Notes: generated by a model not told the origin, from the letters alone. A DNA stretch of 64,000 nucleotides from Shimazuella kribbensis DSM 45090 (GCF_000428065.1 NZ_ATZF01000001.1:460867-524866), one strand, 5' to 3'; shown: positions 17,144 to 26,450, counted from the stretch's first letter. Program-made: numbers and translations.

Positions 17144-17196
17144 GAATACGTTTTCTTAGCTAACGCAAGTAAAGTATTAGCTAAGAGGACGTATCC
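17144..17196. repeat. Long imperfect hairpin, possible structured RNA
   Basis: Bases 17144-17163 pair with 17177-17196 over 20 positions, with one A-C mismatch and two G-U pairs when read as plus-strand RNA. The 13-base loop is A-rich. Flanking GTTAC and GTAAC extend it. It lies in the 0.6-kb gap before holB, where I see no convincing gene. No T-run follows, so it is not a standard terminator. Confidence 0.45.
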
Positions 17197-17462
17197 GTAA
17201 CCGTAACGGGGAAGTGTTGATTTTCAAAACATCATCCGTTTCCTTCCCTTGTAGAGCATCCAAAGATCACACTTACTCCAAAAATTTGCCAAAAGCACGG
17301 GTAACTCATTCCAAATTCATTATATGATAGTCAAACCTTCTGATCAATCAGAAAATGGCATGTTTAAAAATTTTTTTTGTCATTAAAATGTACGGTCAAC
17401 TTGCAAGTTTTTTTGTTTTACTGGATGATAAGAATAAGGTGTAAGATGGAGGCGGTTTTCAT

Positions 17463-18452
17463 TTGGGTATGAATGAAATGATAGGTCATGAACGAGAAAT
17501 AAATTGGTTACAGGCAGCTATGAAACAAAAGCGTTTGGCACATGCTTATTTATTCACTGACAACAATCAAGTAAAAACCAAGCAGTTGGCTATTCAGTTA
17601 GCAAAAACAATTAATTGTGAACAAGGTGACACAGATGCATGTGATACTTGTACTACCTGTGTACAAATAGAACATGGAAATCATCCAGATGTGCTTACGA
17701 TACAACCTGATGGTGCATATATAAAGATTGATCAGGTAAGAAATATGCAAGAAACTTTTCGATATCGAGCTCCCGATCATATTACCAGAGTCCTTATCAT
17801 TGAATCAGCAGACAGAATGAGAGTGGAAACGGCAAATTCATTACTTAAGTTTTTGGAAGAGCCTATTTCTCCAATGGTAGCCATTTTGCTTACGGATAAA
17901 AAGGAACGGATATTGCCGACGATTCAATCGAGATGCCAATGGGTTCGTTTTTCGTCTTTACCAGCTCATATACAACAGCAAAAGTTTATAGATGACGGTT
18001 TTGACCAAACAACTGCCCATCTGTTGTCCCAAATGCAATATCGAGATGAGTTGTTGCAATTAGAATCACAAGAGATAGAGCAAATTTTTCAGAATTTGAT
18101 AACTTGGAGCAAAGCACTGCTCACTGGAGATGAATCTGCACTCCTTGATGTACAAGTAGGTTGGATAGCAAATGAATTGGAACAAGGTCGGATACACAGT
18201 CTGATCGAGATACTGCTCATATGGTTAAAAGAATGGATGAAAAAGGAAATTGCTATTTTTACAGAGCATCGATCGTTACGAATGAGGGTAAAGGAAGAAA
18301 ATGTTATGTTAGCAATAGATAATGCCCTGATCGCAAGTCGTCTTCTTCATAAAATGGAAATTTCTAATCAAGCTGTGTGGGAACAAATGGTTATCGCTAC
18401 ACAAGAAATGAGAAAAAGTAAGCAAGATGATTGGCACATGATCATTATGTAG
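17463..18452 (+). CDS. holB: DNA polymerase III delta' subunit
   Basis: This clamp-loader subunit has the usual delta' layout: HEREINWLQAAMKQKRLAHAYLF at the start, a four-Cys zinc module (CEQGDTDACDTCTTC, about residues 53-67), KIDQVRNMQE, a RVLIIESADRM Walker-B-like segment and the SRCQWVRF region. The P-loop position is degenerate (TDNNQVKTK), as is normal for a delta' that does not hydrolyse ATP. The TTG at 17463 follows GGAGGCGG. Unusually, it stands alone: the tmk-yaaQR and yaaT/yabA neighbours seen in most Bacilli are absent here. Confidence 0.88.
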   Translation: MGMNEMIGHEREINWLQAAMKQKRLAHAYLFTDNNQVKTKQLAIQLAKTINCEQGDTDACDTCTTCVQIEHGNHPDVLTIQPDGAYIKIDQVRNMQETFRYRAPDHITRVLIIESADRMRVETANSLLKFLEEPISPMVAILLTDKKERILPTIQSRCQWVRFSSLPAHIQQQKFIDDGFDQTTAHLLSQMQYRDELLQLESQEIEQIFQNLITWSKALLTGDESALLDVQVGWIANELEQGRIHSLIEILLIWLKEWMKKEIAIFTEHRSLRMRVKEENVMLAIDNALIASRLLHKMEISNQAVWEQMVIATQEMRKSKQDDWHMIIM

Positions 18453-18543
18453 CTAGTAGAAAGAAAAGTCGTGATTCTTTATAGGAGTTTGTGGTAGTAT
18501 TGGGATTTATTTTATATTACACATAAAAATTTAAATTTAACCA

Positions 18544-18572
18544 ACAAAAAAAGCCCGGAAAGGGCTTTTTTC
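18544..18572 (+). terminator. Terminator after holB
   Basis: AAAAAGCCC and GGGCTTTTTT form a short GC stem with a run of T. Confidence 0.8.
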
Positions 18573-18592
18573 CAAAGGGTGACTACATAAAA

Positions 18593-18973
18593 GTAGAAGC
18601 AATTTTGAAAAGTAACAAAGGATTTTATATCGGAGTATTTGCTATCAATTGTCTGGTGAAGATTATGACGACGTTTGGGTAGAACAATATGGCGCTATGA
18701 GTGGTGCATTTGAATTAAGAGGCTATAAATTCGCAAGTTAGTCAAACCGTCTATGGTGACGGGTCATATAAAGATAACTACGGCCACGTATATGGCGTGG
18801 ACGCAGGTGTTATAGGAATTATCCCAATAGAACTTTGCAAAACGAATGACATCGCGAAACTCAATAGAGATGGGCACTACTTTGAAGGTACAAAGGCCGA
18901 GTTTGAAAGTAGGAATGGAGTTTTCACAATTCAAATTGGAAGGAAAAAAATAATTATCGACACTGGTCATTGA
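18593..18973 (+). pseudogene. Frameshifted remnant of an unknown gene
   Basis: Three consecutive pieces read as one protein-like sequence only if the frame changes twice: 18593-about 18642, 18643-18741 (ending in TAG) and 18743-18973 (ending in TGA). The last piece has a compact Gly/Tyr-rich motif (YGDGSYKDNYGHVYGVDAG). There is no start codon with a ribosome site, and the holB terminator lies directly upstream. I do not recognise the family. Confidence 0.6.
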
Positions 18974-19139
18974 AGTACAAAATATTGTGGTTAACACTTT
19001 CATCGTTGGAAGCAAAGTAGGATATTATGAATGGATACGATGGGTATGGAAGATGTCAAAATAAAAGGGAATTAAATCAATCGATTAGGGGCAAATAGCC
19101 TAATTCTACGCTTTCTGTTCACAATTGGGTTGTTTTCAA

Positions 19140-19245
19140 GAGTATATAAATTCGCGAGCGAGAAAACCCACGTTTTCAATCGAGGGATGAAAACGAGAGT
19201 CAGATGAGAAATGGTTTCTGTCATCTTTCGTCTGAATATTTTTTG
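19140..19245 (+). mobile_element. IS605/TnpB-type element, left-end-like sequence
   Basis: The stretch CGCGAGCGAGAAAACCCACG, followed by an imperfect hairpin arm and GATGAAAACGAG, strongly resembles the minus-strand sequence at about 59400-59475. Subterminal hairpins of this kind mark ends of IS200/IS605 and TnpB-only elements. It precedes a TnpB fragment by about 180 bases. Confidence 0.5.
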
Positions 19246-19400
19246 AAATTTTCGACATATACAAACTTATGTTCTGTTATTTCTGGAAAATCCCATTTAG
19301 GGAGGTGAACAAAGCCTTCCGATTTCGGATTTGTCCCACAACAAAACAACCTGTTCTCATTCATAAATCGATCGGATGTAGTCGTTTTGTTTTCAATCAT
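19221..19400 (-). pseudogene. Possible 3' fragment of an unrelated gene
   Basis: The minus-strand frame from the ATG at 19400 reads as a plausible 59-residue protein end (EITEHKFVYVENFKKYSDER at the C-terminus). It has no ribosome site and is squeezed between the IS-end sequence and the TnpB fragment. It could be chance. Confidence 0.2.
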
Positions 19401-19411
19401 TTTCTTAGAAA

Positions 19412-19618
19412 ATGGAACAAAAGCTAGGGAAAACATTTCACTCCAGCCAACGTTGTTCCAACTCAGACTGTCAATACAAAAACAAAGAAGTAAAAGATCT
19501 AAACTTGCTTGAATGGACATGTCCTTCGTGTCACGAACATCATGATCGAGACATCAACGCAGCAAAAAATATTGTGCAAGAAGGTTTACGATTAATTGCC
19601 GCAGGACTTGCGATCTAA
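19412..19618 (+). pseudogene. tnpB: TnpB transposon-encoded nuclease, C-terminal fragment
   Basis: The fragment holds only the final zinc-finger and RuvC-III part of Tnp[15 protein letters not shown], then [19 protein letters not shown] and the terminal IAAGL. The two CxxC-type pairs and the [11 protein letters not shown] motif are diagnostic. A full TnpB is about 370 residues, so more than four fifths is missing, including the earlier catalytic residues. The element cannot make an active nuclease. Confidence 0.85.
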
Positions 19619-19688
19619 GCTTGGTGAAACTTCCTTGGGGTACTAAGGATTACCCAAGAATTCCACGGCTCTAGCCGTGTGGAGTGTC
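19619..19688 (+). mobile_element. Right end / omega-RNA 3' region of the TnpB element
   Basis: Downstream of the tnpB stop, CTTGGG (19634-19639) pairs with CCCAAG (19653-19658). CACGGCT and AGCCGTG (about 19664-19679) form a tight hairpin before GGAGTGTCAA. This layout is the right end of TnpB elements, from which the guide (omega) RNA is made; the guide would be the bases just after the end. Confidence 0.6.
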
Positions 19689-19765
19689 AAAATGTTTACC
19701 AAGATTTTTGTCTAACTTTCATTCTTCGAAAGTGGAATCCATTAATGCAAACACGAATAAATAGA

Positions 19766-20701
19766 TTAACTCAGACTAGTTTCCGTTTCCTCGTCAACCA
19801 AGTTAATTTTCTTAATATTATTTCTAATGTTTATTTGTGTAATTATATAGATTGCAAGTGCTAACCAGATAAATCCAAAACTAACCAAGTCTGTTCTGGA
19901 AAAATTTTCATGAAAGAAAAATATTCCTAACAAGAGGTTAATGGTAGGTTCGATATATTGTAAAAAGCCTAATGTGGATAAGGGGATGCGTCTAGCGGCT
20001 TGTCCAAACCACAGAAGTGGAAGGAACGTGATCACACCAGAGCATATGACTAAGAAAATAACAGATATGGAAGTATTTCCAATGATACCGGTACCACTTA
20101 TTTCAACAAAAAGTAAGTAGCCTAAGGCAATGGGAAAAACCATCATCGTTTCCAATGTAATTGCAACCAAAGCATCTACTTTAAGTAGTTTTTTTAATAA
20201 TCCATAAATGGCAAAAGTAAAAGCAAGCGAGAGTGCGATCCAAGGAATTTTCCCAAATTCGACTGTTTGAATTACAACACCGGTAATAGCTAGAAATATT
20301 GCGATCCATTGCCATTTATCTAACCGATCGCGAAAAATGATTGTTCCTATAGCAATATTAATAAGTGGATTAATATAATAGCCTAAACTAGATTCAATCA
20401 CATGATTGTTATTGATCGACCAGATATAGATTAACCAATTGGCAGAAATAATTAAAGAGCATCCTAAAATCAAGAGGATGGTTTTCCAATTTGTAACTAC
20501 TTGTTTTATTTCCGGCCATTGTTTTTTTAATGTAATAAGTAAGGCTGCAAAAAGAAATGACCACACGATTCTGTGGTGCATGAGTTGAAGTGCGGAAACT
20601 TGTTCTACAGATTTCCAATAGATTGGTAGAATTCCCCAACCAATATATGCAGCAACGGCATACGTTATACCAATCTTATGATTTATATTTCTCGACGACA
20701 T
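19766..20701 (-). CDS. rarD: RarD-type EamA transporter
   Basis: The 311-residue inner-membrane protein has about ten hydrophobic helices in two EamA repeats. RarD markers include GWGILPIYWKS near the N-terminus, HRIVWSF, NWLIYIWSINNNHVIESSLGYYINPL and the later FLQYIEPTINLLLG. RarD was named for chloramphenicol-sensitivity effects in Escherichia coli; its substrate is not established. The gene is monocistronic and follows ppa in the same direction. Confidence 0.9.
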   Translation of the reverse strand: MSSRNINHKIGITYAVAAYIGWGILPIYWKSVEQVSALQLMHHRIVWSFLFAALLITLKKQWPEIKQVVTNWKTILLILGCSLIISANWLIYIWSINNNHVIESSLGYYINPLINIAIGTIIFRDRLDKWQWIAIFLAITGVVIQTVEFGKIPWIALSLAFTFAIYGLLKKLLKVDALVAITLETMMVFPIALGYLLFVEISGTGIIGNTSISVIFLVICSGVITFLPLLWFGQAARRIPLSTLGFLQYIEPTINLLLGIFFFHENFSRTDLVSFGFIWLALAIYIITQINIRNNIKKINLVDEETETSLS

Positions 20702-20796
20702 GAAAACATCTCATTTCTTTGTTTGAATTCGATGTATTTTTCAGAATAACATTATTATTATAACTGGAATACGAACAAATGAAAATGTCTTTTAAT

Positions 20797-20834
20797 AAAA
20801 ACTTACCCCTGTCTACTTGACAGGGGTAAGTTTT
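20797..20834 (-). terminator. Terminator after ppa
   Basis: AAAACTTACCCCTGTC and GACAGGGGTAAGTTTT form a perfect stem with a five-base loop just downstream of ppa. Confidence 0.9.
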
Positions 20835-20847
20835 AAGAGATAGTTGT

Positions 20848-21342
20848 TTATTTTGATTCTTGAAAACGAGTGAGGCATTCTTGGTAAAGATTCGCTGCAA
20901 ATTCTGCATCTTTCCAGCCTTCAATATGTGTTTCTTTCTTCTCGAGGTCTTTATAAACACGGAAAAAATGTGAAATCTCTTCCAAGATATGAGGAGCAAC
21001 ATCATCCAAGCTTTTTACATTAGCAAAGCGTGGATCATCGGTTGGAACCGAAAGTAATTTTTCGTCTTGCCCTTTGTCATCTGACATGACTAATACACCA
21101 ATGACACGGCTGGAAATAACACATCCAGGGAAAGTAGGGAAGCTGGTGAGTACAAGAATATCCAACGGATCTCCATCTTTTGCTAATGTCCCCTCTAAAT
21201 ATCCATATTCTGTTGGATAATGCATAGGAGAGAACAACACGCGGTCAAGACGAAATACACCATTTTCTTTATCGTATTCATACTTGTTTTGGCTACCTGT
21301 GGGAATTTCTACAAAAGCATCTACTATGAGTTCTTTGGACAT
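20848..21342 (-). CDS. ppa: Inorganic pyrophosphatase, family I
   Basis: The enzyme hydrolyses pyrophosphate to drive biosynthesis. It has the family I hallmarks EIPTGSQNKYEYD, DRVLFSPMHYPTEYGY and the metal-binding DGDPLDILVL signature (about residues 60-69), then HFFRVYKDLE and the GW(K)DAEFA end. The second of two adjacent ATG codons (21342) has the better seven-base spacing from AGGAGG. Confidence 0.95.
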   Translation of the reverse strand: MSKELIVDAFVEIPTGSQNKYEYDKENGVFRLDRVLFSPMHYPTEYGYLEGTLAKDGDPLDILVLTSFPTFPGCVISSRVIGVLVMSDDKGQDEKLLSVPTDDPRFANVKSLDDVAPHILEEISHFFRVYKDLEKKETHIEGWKDAEFAANLYQECLTRFQESK

Positions 21343-21409
21343 CATGAAACCTCCTTAATATGTACAAGCAACATTGTAAACGTTACAGAGATAAATTTCC
21401 ACAAAATAA

Positions 21410-21430
21410 AAAAGAGGCATATAGCCTCTT

Positions 21431-21433
<3 letters not shown>
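21410..21433 (-). terminator. Terminator overlapping the ferredoxin stop
   Basis: AAAAGAGGC (21410-21418) and GCCTCTTTT (21424-21432) pair around ATATA, overlapping the stop codon of the ferredoxin gene. Confidence 0.8.
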
Positions 21434-22088
<655 letters not shown>

Positions 22089-22460
22089 ATGAATACAAAA
22101 GCAATTTGGATTGTTGGTATAGCAACATGTTTTACACTGTATCATTTCCCTAATCAAGATAATTTTTGGGCCTATGCAAGTGTATCCTATTATTTAGCGG
22201 TTTGCAGTTTGTTGGTAGCGATTTTTCTTTCCGTCCAAAATGTACATCAATTGATAAATTATATGGCACTCATGGATTGCTACAAAAAAAAAGTCTTTCC
22301 GCTCCTATTTTATACAAGTATTCTGGCGATACTCTTCCTTTTTTTACCTGTTCACACGACAATATTTTTTTGTTTGTTTGCTTGTTATCGATGGAGGGAA
22401 TGGAGTGAGTATAAAGGCATACTTTTTCTCCAAAAAGAGCAATCAAATAAAGAGAAGTAA
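22089..22460 (+). CDS. Small hypothetical membrane protein (123 aa)
   Basis: Three to four hydrophobic segments (AIWIVGIATCFTLY, YLAVCSLLVAIFLSV, LLFYTSILAILFLFL, TTIFFCLFACY) are followed by a basic tail. No family is recognised. The ATG at 22089 lies six bases after GGAGG; ATG 22083 is too close. It lies about 140 bases before mecA, perhaps in a separate unit. Confidence 0.6.
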   Translation: MNTKAIWIVGIATCFTLYHFPNQDNFWAYASVSYYLAVCSLLVAIFLSVQNVHQLINYMALMDCYKKKVFPLLFYTSILAILFLFLPVHTTIFFCLFACYRWREWSEYKGILFLQKEQSNKEK

Positions 22461-22597
22461 GCTATCATTCCTAGCATTTTTATCGACGTTCATGTATCAT
22501 AATAGTAGAAAGAAATGGAGACTAGGAGAAGGAACCAATCATTCTCCGACCACATATATTATCAAGTAAAGGTCTCCAGCGAGGGAGGGTAAGAGCC

Positions 22598-23188
22598 ATG
22601 CGTGTCGAACGTCTAGGTGGGGATAAGGTCCGATTCTTTTTGACCTTGGATGATTTAATGGATCGAGGAATTGAGAAAGAGGATATGTGGCGGGATATCC
22701 CCAAAGTGCATGAACTATTTAATGATATGATGGAGCATGCATACCAAGAATTAGGCTTTGAGATAGCTGGGCCTTTAGCCGTAGAGGTATTTGCCTTACC
22801 AGCGCAAGGGATGGTTGTTGTCGTAACACGAGGACGTGTACCTAAATCAGAAAATGATGACTTTGATAGCAGCGATGTTTATGAGCTAGAGGTTACGATG
22901 GAAGAGAGTGATCGTATCGCTTTTCGGTTTAGCGACTTCGAATACTTGGTTCAAGCCGCTCTCCGTCTAGAGCCATTGGTCAAACAAGCAGGTCAAGTGT
23001 ACAGCTATAAAAATTCCTACTATCTCTTATTTGGAGATGAAATACCCGCATCTCGTTTAGAGGGTGTAATTGCAATTCTGCTTGAATTTGGTGAACCTTC
23101 AACTGTAACAGATGTTTTTTTAATGGAATACGGCAAAGTTATCTGGGAAAATAATGCAATAAAAGAGATTATCCACTATTTCGGTTAA
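22598..23188 (+). CDS. mecA: Adaptor protein MecA/MecB for ClpCP
   Basis: The protein binds ClpC and delivers substrates for degradation. Its N-terminal substrate-binding part begins MRVERLGGDKVRFFLTLDDL; an acidic linker and a C-terminal ClpC-binding domain (RLEPLVKQAGQVYSY, YLLFGDE) follow. At 196 residues it is close to YpbH (MecB) in length, and the position next to gudB and ypdA is that of ypbH in Bacillus subtilis. The start follows GAGGGAGGG. Confidence 0.92.
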   Translation: MRVERLGGDKVRFFLTLDDLMDRGIEKEDMWRDIPKVHELFNDMMEHAYQELGFEIAGPLAVEVFALPAQGMVVVVTRGRVPKSENDDFDSSDVYELEVTMEESDRIAFRFSDFEYLVQAALRLEPLVKQAGQVYSYKNSYYLLFGDEIPASRLEGVIAILLEFGEPSTVTDVFLMEYGKVIWENNAIKEIIHYFG

Positions 23189-23204
23189 TGTTATAGAAAT
23201 GCAT

Positions 23205-23228
23205 AGCGCGCTTAGGCGCGTTTTTTTA
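23205..23228 (+). terminator. Terminator after mecA
   Basis: CGCGC (23207-23211) and GCGCG (23216-23220) are followed by seven T. Confidence 0.8.
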
Positions 23229-23398
23229 TGGATTCAGATTGATTTTTACATTGCAGTTGTAGTAATGTGAAAAGGTATTTTCAAACGTAATCCTACATAT
23301 ATTAATTCTTCTTTTTTAACAGGCTTTTTCCTGCTAAAGAAGTGGTGTATACTGTTCACGTGATGGAATAAGTTCGATAACATTTCGAGGTGGTTAGG

Positions 23399-24667
23399 AT
23401 GGGACAAACAATAGCGAAAGGTCAAGAAGAAAATCTAGATGTACTAGTTTCTACACAAACAGTTGTAAAAAATGCATTGGACAAACTTGGTTATCCTGAG
23501 GCGGTTTATGATTTACTAAAAGAACCAATGCGAATATTGACTGTCCGAATTCCTGTTCGTATGGATGATGGCAAAGTGACAGTATTTACAGGTTATAGAG
23601 CCCAACATAATGATGCTGTTGGACCAACAAAAGGTGGGGTTCGTTTTCATCCAGACGTTACAGAATCCGAAGTAAAAGCTTTGTCTATTTGGATGAGTCT
23701 AAAAGCAGGTATTGTAGACTTGCCATATGGTGGGGGGAAAGGCGGTATCATCTGTGATCCTCGTAACATGTCATTTGGAGAATTAGAGCGATTATCTCGT
23801 GGCTATGTACGTGCGATTAGTCAGATTGTAGGGCCTACAAAAGATATCCCTGCACCAGATGTATTCACCAACTCACAAATTATGGCATGGATGGTTGACG
23901 AGTATAGTCGAATTCGGGAGTTTGATTCCCCTGGATTTATTACTGGTAAACCTCTTGTACTTGGTGGATCACGTGGACGTGAAACTGCTACTGCTGCAGG
24001 TGTGACCATTATGATTAACGAAGCTGCAAAAAAGCGTAATATTGACATCAAAGGAGCTCGAGTAGTCATCCAAGGTTTTGGTAATGCTGGTAGTTTCCTT
24101 GCTAAGTTTATGCACGATGCAGGCGCAAAAGTGGTAGGAATTTCTGATGCCTATGGTGCATTGCATGATCCAGATGGTTTAGATATTGATTATTTGTTAG
24201 AGCGAAGAGATTCATTTGGTACAGTTACCAAACTATTTAAAGAAACTATTTCCAATCAAGATTTATTAGAACTGGATTGTGATATTTTGGTTCCTGCTGC
24301 TGTAGAAAATCAAATCACTGCAAAAAATGCTGCCAATATTAAAGCTAGTATTGTAGTAGAAGCAGCAAATGGACCAACTACGCTTGAAGGTACTCGTATT
24401 TTAACGGAAAAAGGTGTGTTATTGGTACCAGATGTACTCGCAAGCGCAGGCGGAGTTACAGTTTCTTACTTTGAATGGGTACAAAACAACCAAGGATACT
24501 ATTGGTCAGAAGAAGAAGTTCAAACCAGATTGCAACAAATTATGGTGCAAGCATTTGAAAATGTTTTCCAAGCAGCAGAATCTCGTGGAATTGACATGCG
24601 TCTAGCTGCCTATATTGTAGGAGTTAGAAAAATGGCTGAAGCGTCTAGGTTCCGTGGATGGGTTTAA
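23399..24667 (+). CDS. gudB: Glutamate dehydrogenase, NAD-type
   Basis: The enzyme interconverts glutamate and 2-oxoglutarate plus ammonia. It has the substrate-binding GPTKGGVRFHP segment, the catalytic Lys in LPYGGGKGGI, PAPDVFTNSQIMAWM and the dinucleotide motif IQGFGNAGSF. The end (ASRFRGWV) matches the GudB/RocG family. ATG 23399 is chosen for its spacing from CGAGG; GTG 23390 overlaps the site. No duplicated codons near the active site, as seen in laboratory B. subtilis gudB, are apparent. Confidence 0.95.
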   Translation: MGQTIAKGQEENLDVLVSTQTVVKNALDKLGYPEAVYDLLKEPMRILTVRIPVRMDDGKVTVFTGYRAQHNDAVGPTKGGVRFHPDVTESEVKALSIWMSLKAGIVDLPYGGGKGGIICDPRNMSFGELERLSRGYVRAISQIVGPTKDIPAPDVFTNSQIMAWMVDEYSRIREFDSPGFITGKPLVLGGSRGRETATAAGVTIMINEAAKKRNIDIKGARVVIQGFGNAGSFLAKFMHDAGAKVVGISDAYGALHDPDGLDIDYLLERRDSFGTVTKLFKETISNQDLLELDCDILVPAAVENQITAKNAANIKASIVVEAANGPTTLEGTRILTEKGVLLVPDVLASAGGVTVSYFEWVQNNQGYYWSEEEVQTRLQQIMVQAFENVFQAAESRGIDMRLAAYIVGVRKMAEASRFRGWV

Positions 24668-24689
24668 ACATATAATAGAAGAAAATGAA

Positions 24690-24713
24690 AAGCACCCATT
24701 AGGGTGTTTTTCG
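24690..24713 (+). terminator. Terminator after gudB
   Basis: AGCACCC and GGGTGTTT pair around ATTA and are followed by T residues. Confidence 0.7.
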
Positions 24714-24730
24714 CTTAAAAGGATGGCAAG

Positions 24731-25711
24731 ATGATGGAAGACGTTATTATTATTGGAGCAGGGCCATGTGGATTATCTACTGCTATCGAATTAAAAAAAA
24801 CTGGATACAATCCTCTCATCTTGGAAAAAGGTTGTATTGCTAATTCGATTTATCATTTTCCACTCGGAATGACCTTTTTTAGTTCACCAGATAAAATAGA
24901 AATTGGTGATGTTCCATTCCCTACCGTTCACGAAAAACCAACAAGGCAAGAAGGTTTGACTTATTATCGAAGATTATCAGAGCATTTCCAGCTTCGTATT
25001 CATCCATATCAACCAGTGGATTGTATTAAAGTAAGTCCTCAACATTTTGAAGTTTGGACTACTTATCGAGGAAAAAAGCAAATTTTTCATTCAAAGAACT
25101 TAGTAGTTTCTACTGGCTACTATGGAAAAGCCAATTTATTGAACATCCCAGGAGAAGGATTACCTCATGTAAATCATTATTTTCGTGAGGCTCACCCTTA
25201 TGCAGGGAGAAATGTTGTGGTAATTGGCGGGAAAAATTCTGCTGTTGATATAGCATTGGAATTATCTTATGTGAGAGCAAAAGTAACAATGGTTTATCGA
25301 AAGTCTACTTTTCAGTCCAGTGTAAAAGCTTGGGTGAAACCATTAATTGAGTCCGCTATTGCAAGTGGTAAAGTGAAGATGTTTTGGCAAACAGAGGTCG
25401 ATGAAATAACAGAAGATGAGGTTTTGGTTCATCAACAGGGGGAAAAATTTCAAATACCTGCAGAGTTTGTTTTTGCGATGACCGGATATCGCCCTGATGT
25501 AACCCTCTTGCAAAGAGCAGGTGTACAATTTCATCCACAATCTACTGTTCCTATCTTTTCTGAATCGATGGAGACAACAGTTCCCAATCTGTATGTTGCA
25601 GGGGTTGTAATATGTGGAGATGAAACGAGTAAAGTATTTATTGAAAACGGTCGTCTGCATGGTAAAAAAATCGCAAAAGCTATTAAACAGAGAGAAAAAA
25701 TAATGGATTAA
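24731..25711 (+). CDS. ypdA: YpdA, bacillithiol-disulfide reductase family
   Basis: This flavin and NADPH pyridine nucleotide oxidoreductase has an N-terminal FAD motif (IIGAGPCGLS, residues 7-16), the single Cys within that motif, a NADPH motif VVIGGKNSAVD (about 165-175) and a C-terminal ATG-like box (FAMTGYRPD). YpdA reduces oxidised bacillithiol in Bacillus and Staphylococcus. The order gudB-ypdA is as in B. subtilis. The AAAGGATGG site precedes two adjacent ATGs. Confidence 0.9.
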   Translation: MMEDVIIIGAGPCGLSTAIELKKTGYNPLILEKGCIANSIYHFPLGMTFFSSPDKIEIGDVPFPTVHEKPTRQEGLTYYRRLSEHFQLRIHPYQPVDCIKVSPQHFEVWTTYRGKKQIFHSKNLVVSTGYYGKANLLNIPGEGLPHVNHYFREAHPYAGRNVVVIGGKNSAVDIALELSYVRAKVTMVYRKSTFQSSVKAWVKPLIESAIASGKVKMFWQTEVDEITEDEVLVHQQGEKFQIPAEFVFAMTGYRPDVTLLQRAGVQFHPQSTVPIFSESMETTVPNLYVAGVVICGDETSKVFIENGRLHGKKIAKAIKQREKIMD

Positions 25712-25747
25712 GAAAAAACCTTCACTCGATGGAAAGTGGAGGTTTTT
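25712..25747. terminator. Bidirectional terminator after ypdA
   Basis: AAAAACCTTCACT and AGTGGAGGTTTTT pair with one G-U pair and lie between the convergent ypdA and the Pro-rich protein gene. Confidence 0.8.
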
Positions 25748-25752
25748 GCAGT

Positions 25753-26355
25753 TTATTTATTAGTCTTACCTGTTAGTAAATAATGTACCGTATTGGTAAC
25801 GTGGTCCACAATACGAACGATCGGTCCTTTATGATTATCTGGAACACTTGGTGGGGAAGGTGGATGTTCTTCAGGAGGATTTGGATTTTTTGGCGGTGGT
25901 GTTTCTTTCGGAGGTTGTGGTTTTGATCCGTTATTAGGATTAGGTTTTGATGGATTAGATGGTTTGTTAATTGGTTTATTTGTATGGGTAGTTTCAATTC
26001 GTGTTTTCTGTTTTGGCTGTGGATTTGTAGAATCTTGTTTATTTGGGATAGATGCATATTTGGGAGATTCTGACTTTTCTACAGTCACTGTATTTACTTG
26101 TTCATTAGCCTCTACTGGTAAAGTAGGTTTTTGATGGACAGGAATAGTGGTTTGAAGTTTTGTATGAGTAGAAGATAGTAAAATATCAGATTTTTCATTT
26201 GGTATTGGTACGGCAGCTTTGTCTGTTACCTGAATAGCATAAGCAATGCCTAAACCCACGACTAATGATGCAGATATTGTTCCGATGTACCATATCCAAT
26301 GTGTTTTGGGTCTTTTTCTTTTTAATTCCTTTTTTTCATGATCGGATTCCGTCAA
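25753..26355 (-). CDS. Pro-rich single-pass membrane protein, unknown function
   Basis: The 200-residue protein has a Lys/Arg-rich cytoplasmic N-terminus, one membrane helix (WYIGTISASLVVGLGIAYAI, about residues 22-41), a long Ser/Thr/Lys/Pro/Asn-rich extracytoplasmic stretch with PPKNPNPPEEHPPSPP, and a short C-terminal VRIVDHVTNTVHYLLTG segment that may be amphipathic. It has no known domain. It occupies the place of prsW (ypdC) in the Bacillus order, but is not similar to it. AGGAGG precedes the ATG. Confidence 0.7.
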   Translation of the reverse strand: MTESDHEKKELKRKRPKTHWIWYIGTISASLVVGLGIAYAIQVTDKAAVPIPNEKSDILLSSTHTKLQTTIPVHQKPTLPVEANEQVNTVTVEKSESPKYASIPNKQDSTNPQPKQKTRIETTHTNKPINKPSNPSKPNPNNGSKPQPPKETPPPKNPNPPEEHPPSPPSVPDNHKGPIVRIVDHVTNTVHYLLTGKTNK

Positions 26356-26450
26356 GCTAAATTCCTCCTAAAAATAAATGCGATTACTTCCAATTAAACA
26401 ATAATTTATCCCGGATTTTCAAGCTGTTTCTATTTATGTCGTAAGTTTTT

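Noticed and set aside
17009-17200. 63-codon ORF in the gap before holB
   Set aside because: It spans the long hairpin and has no ribosome site; the product looks random.
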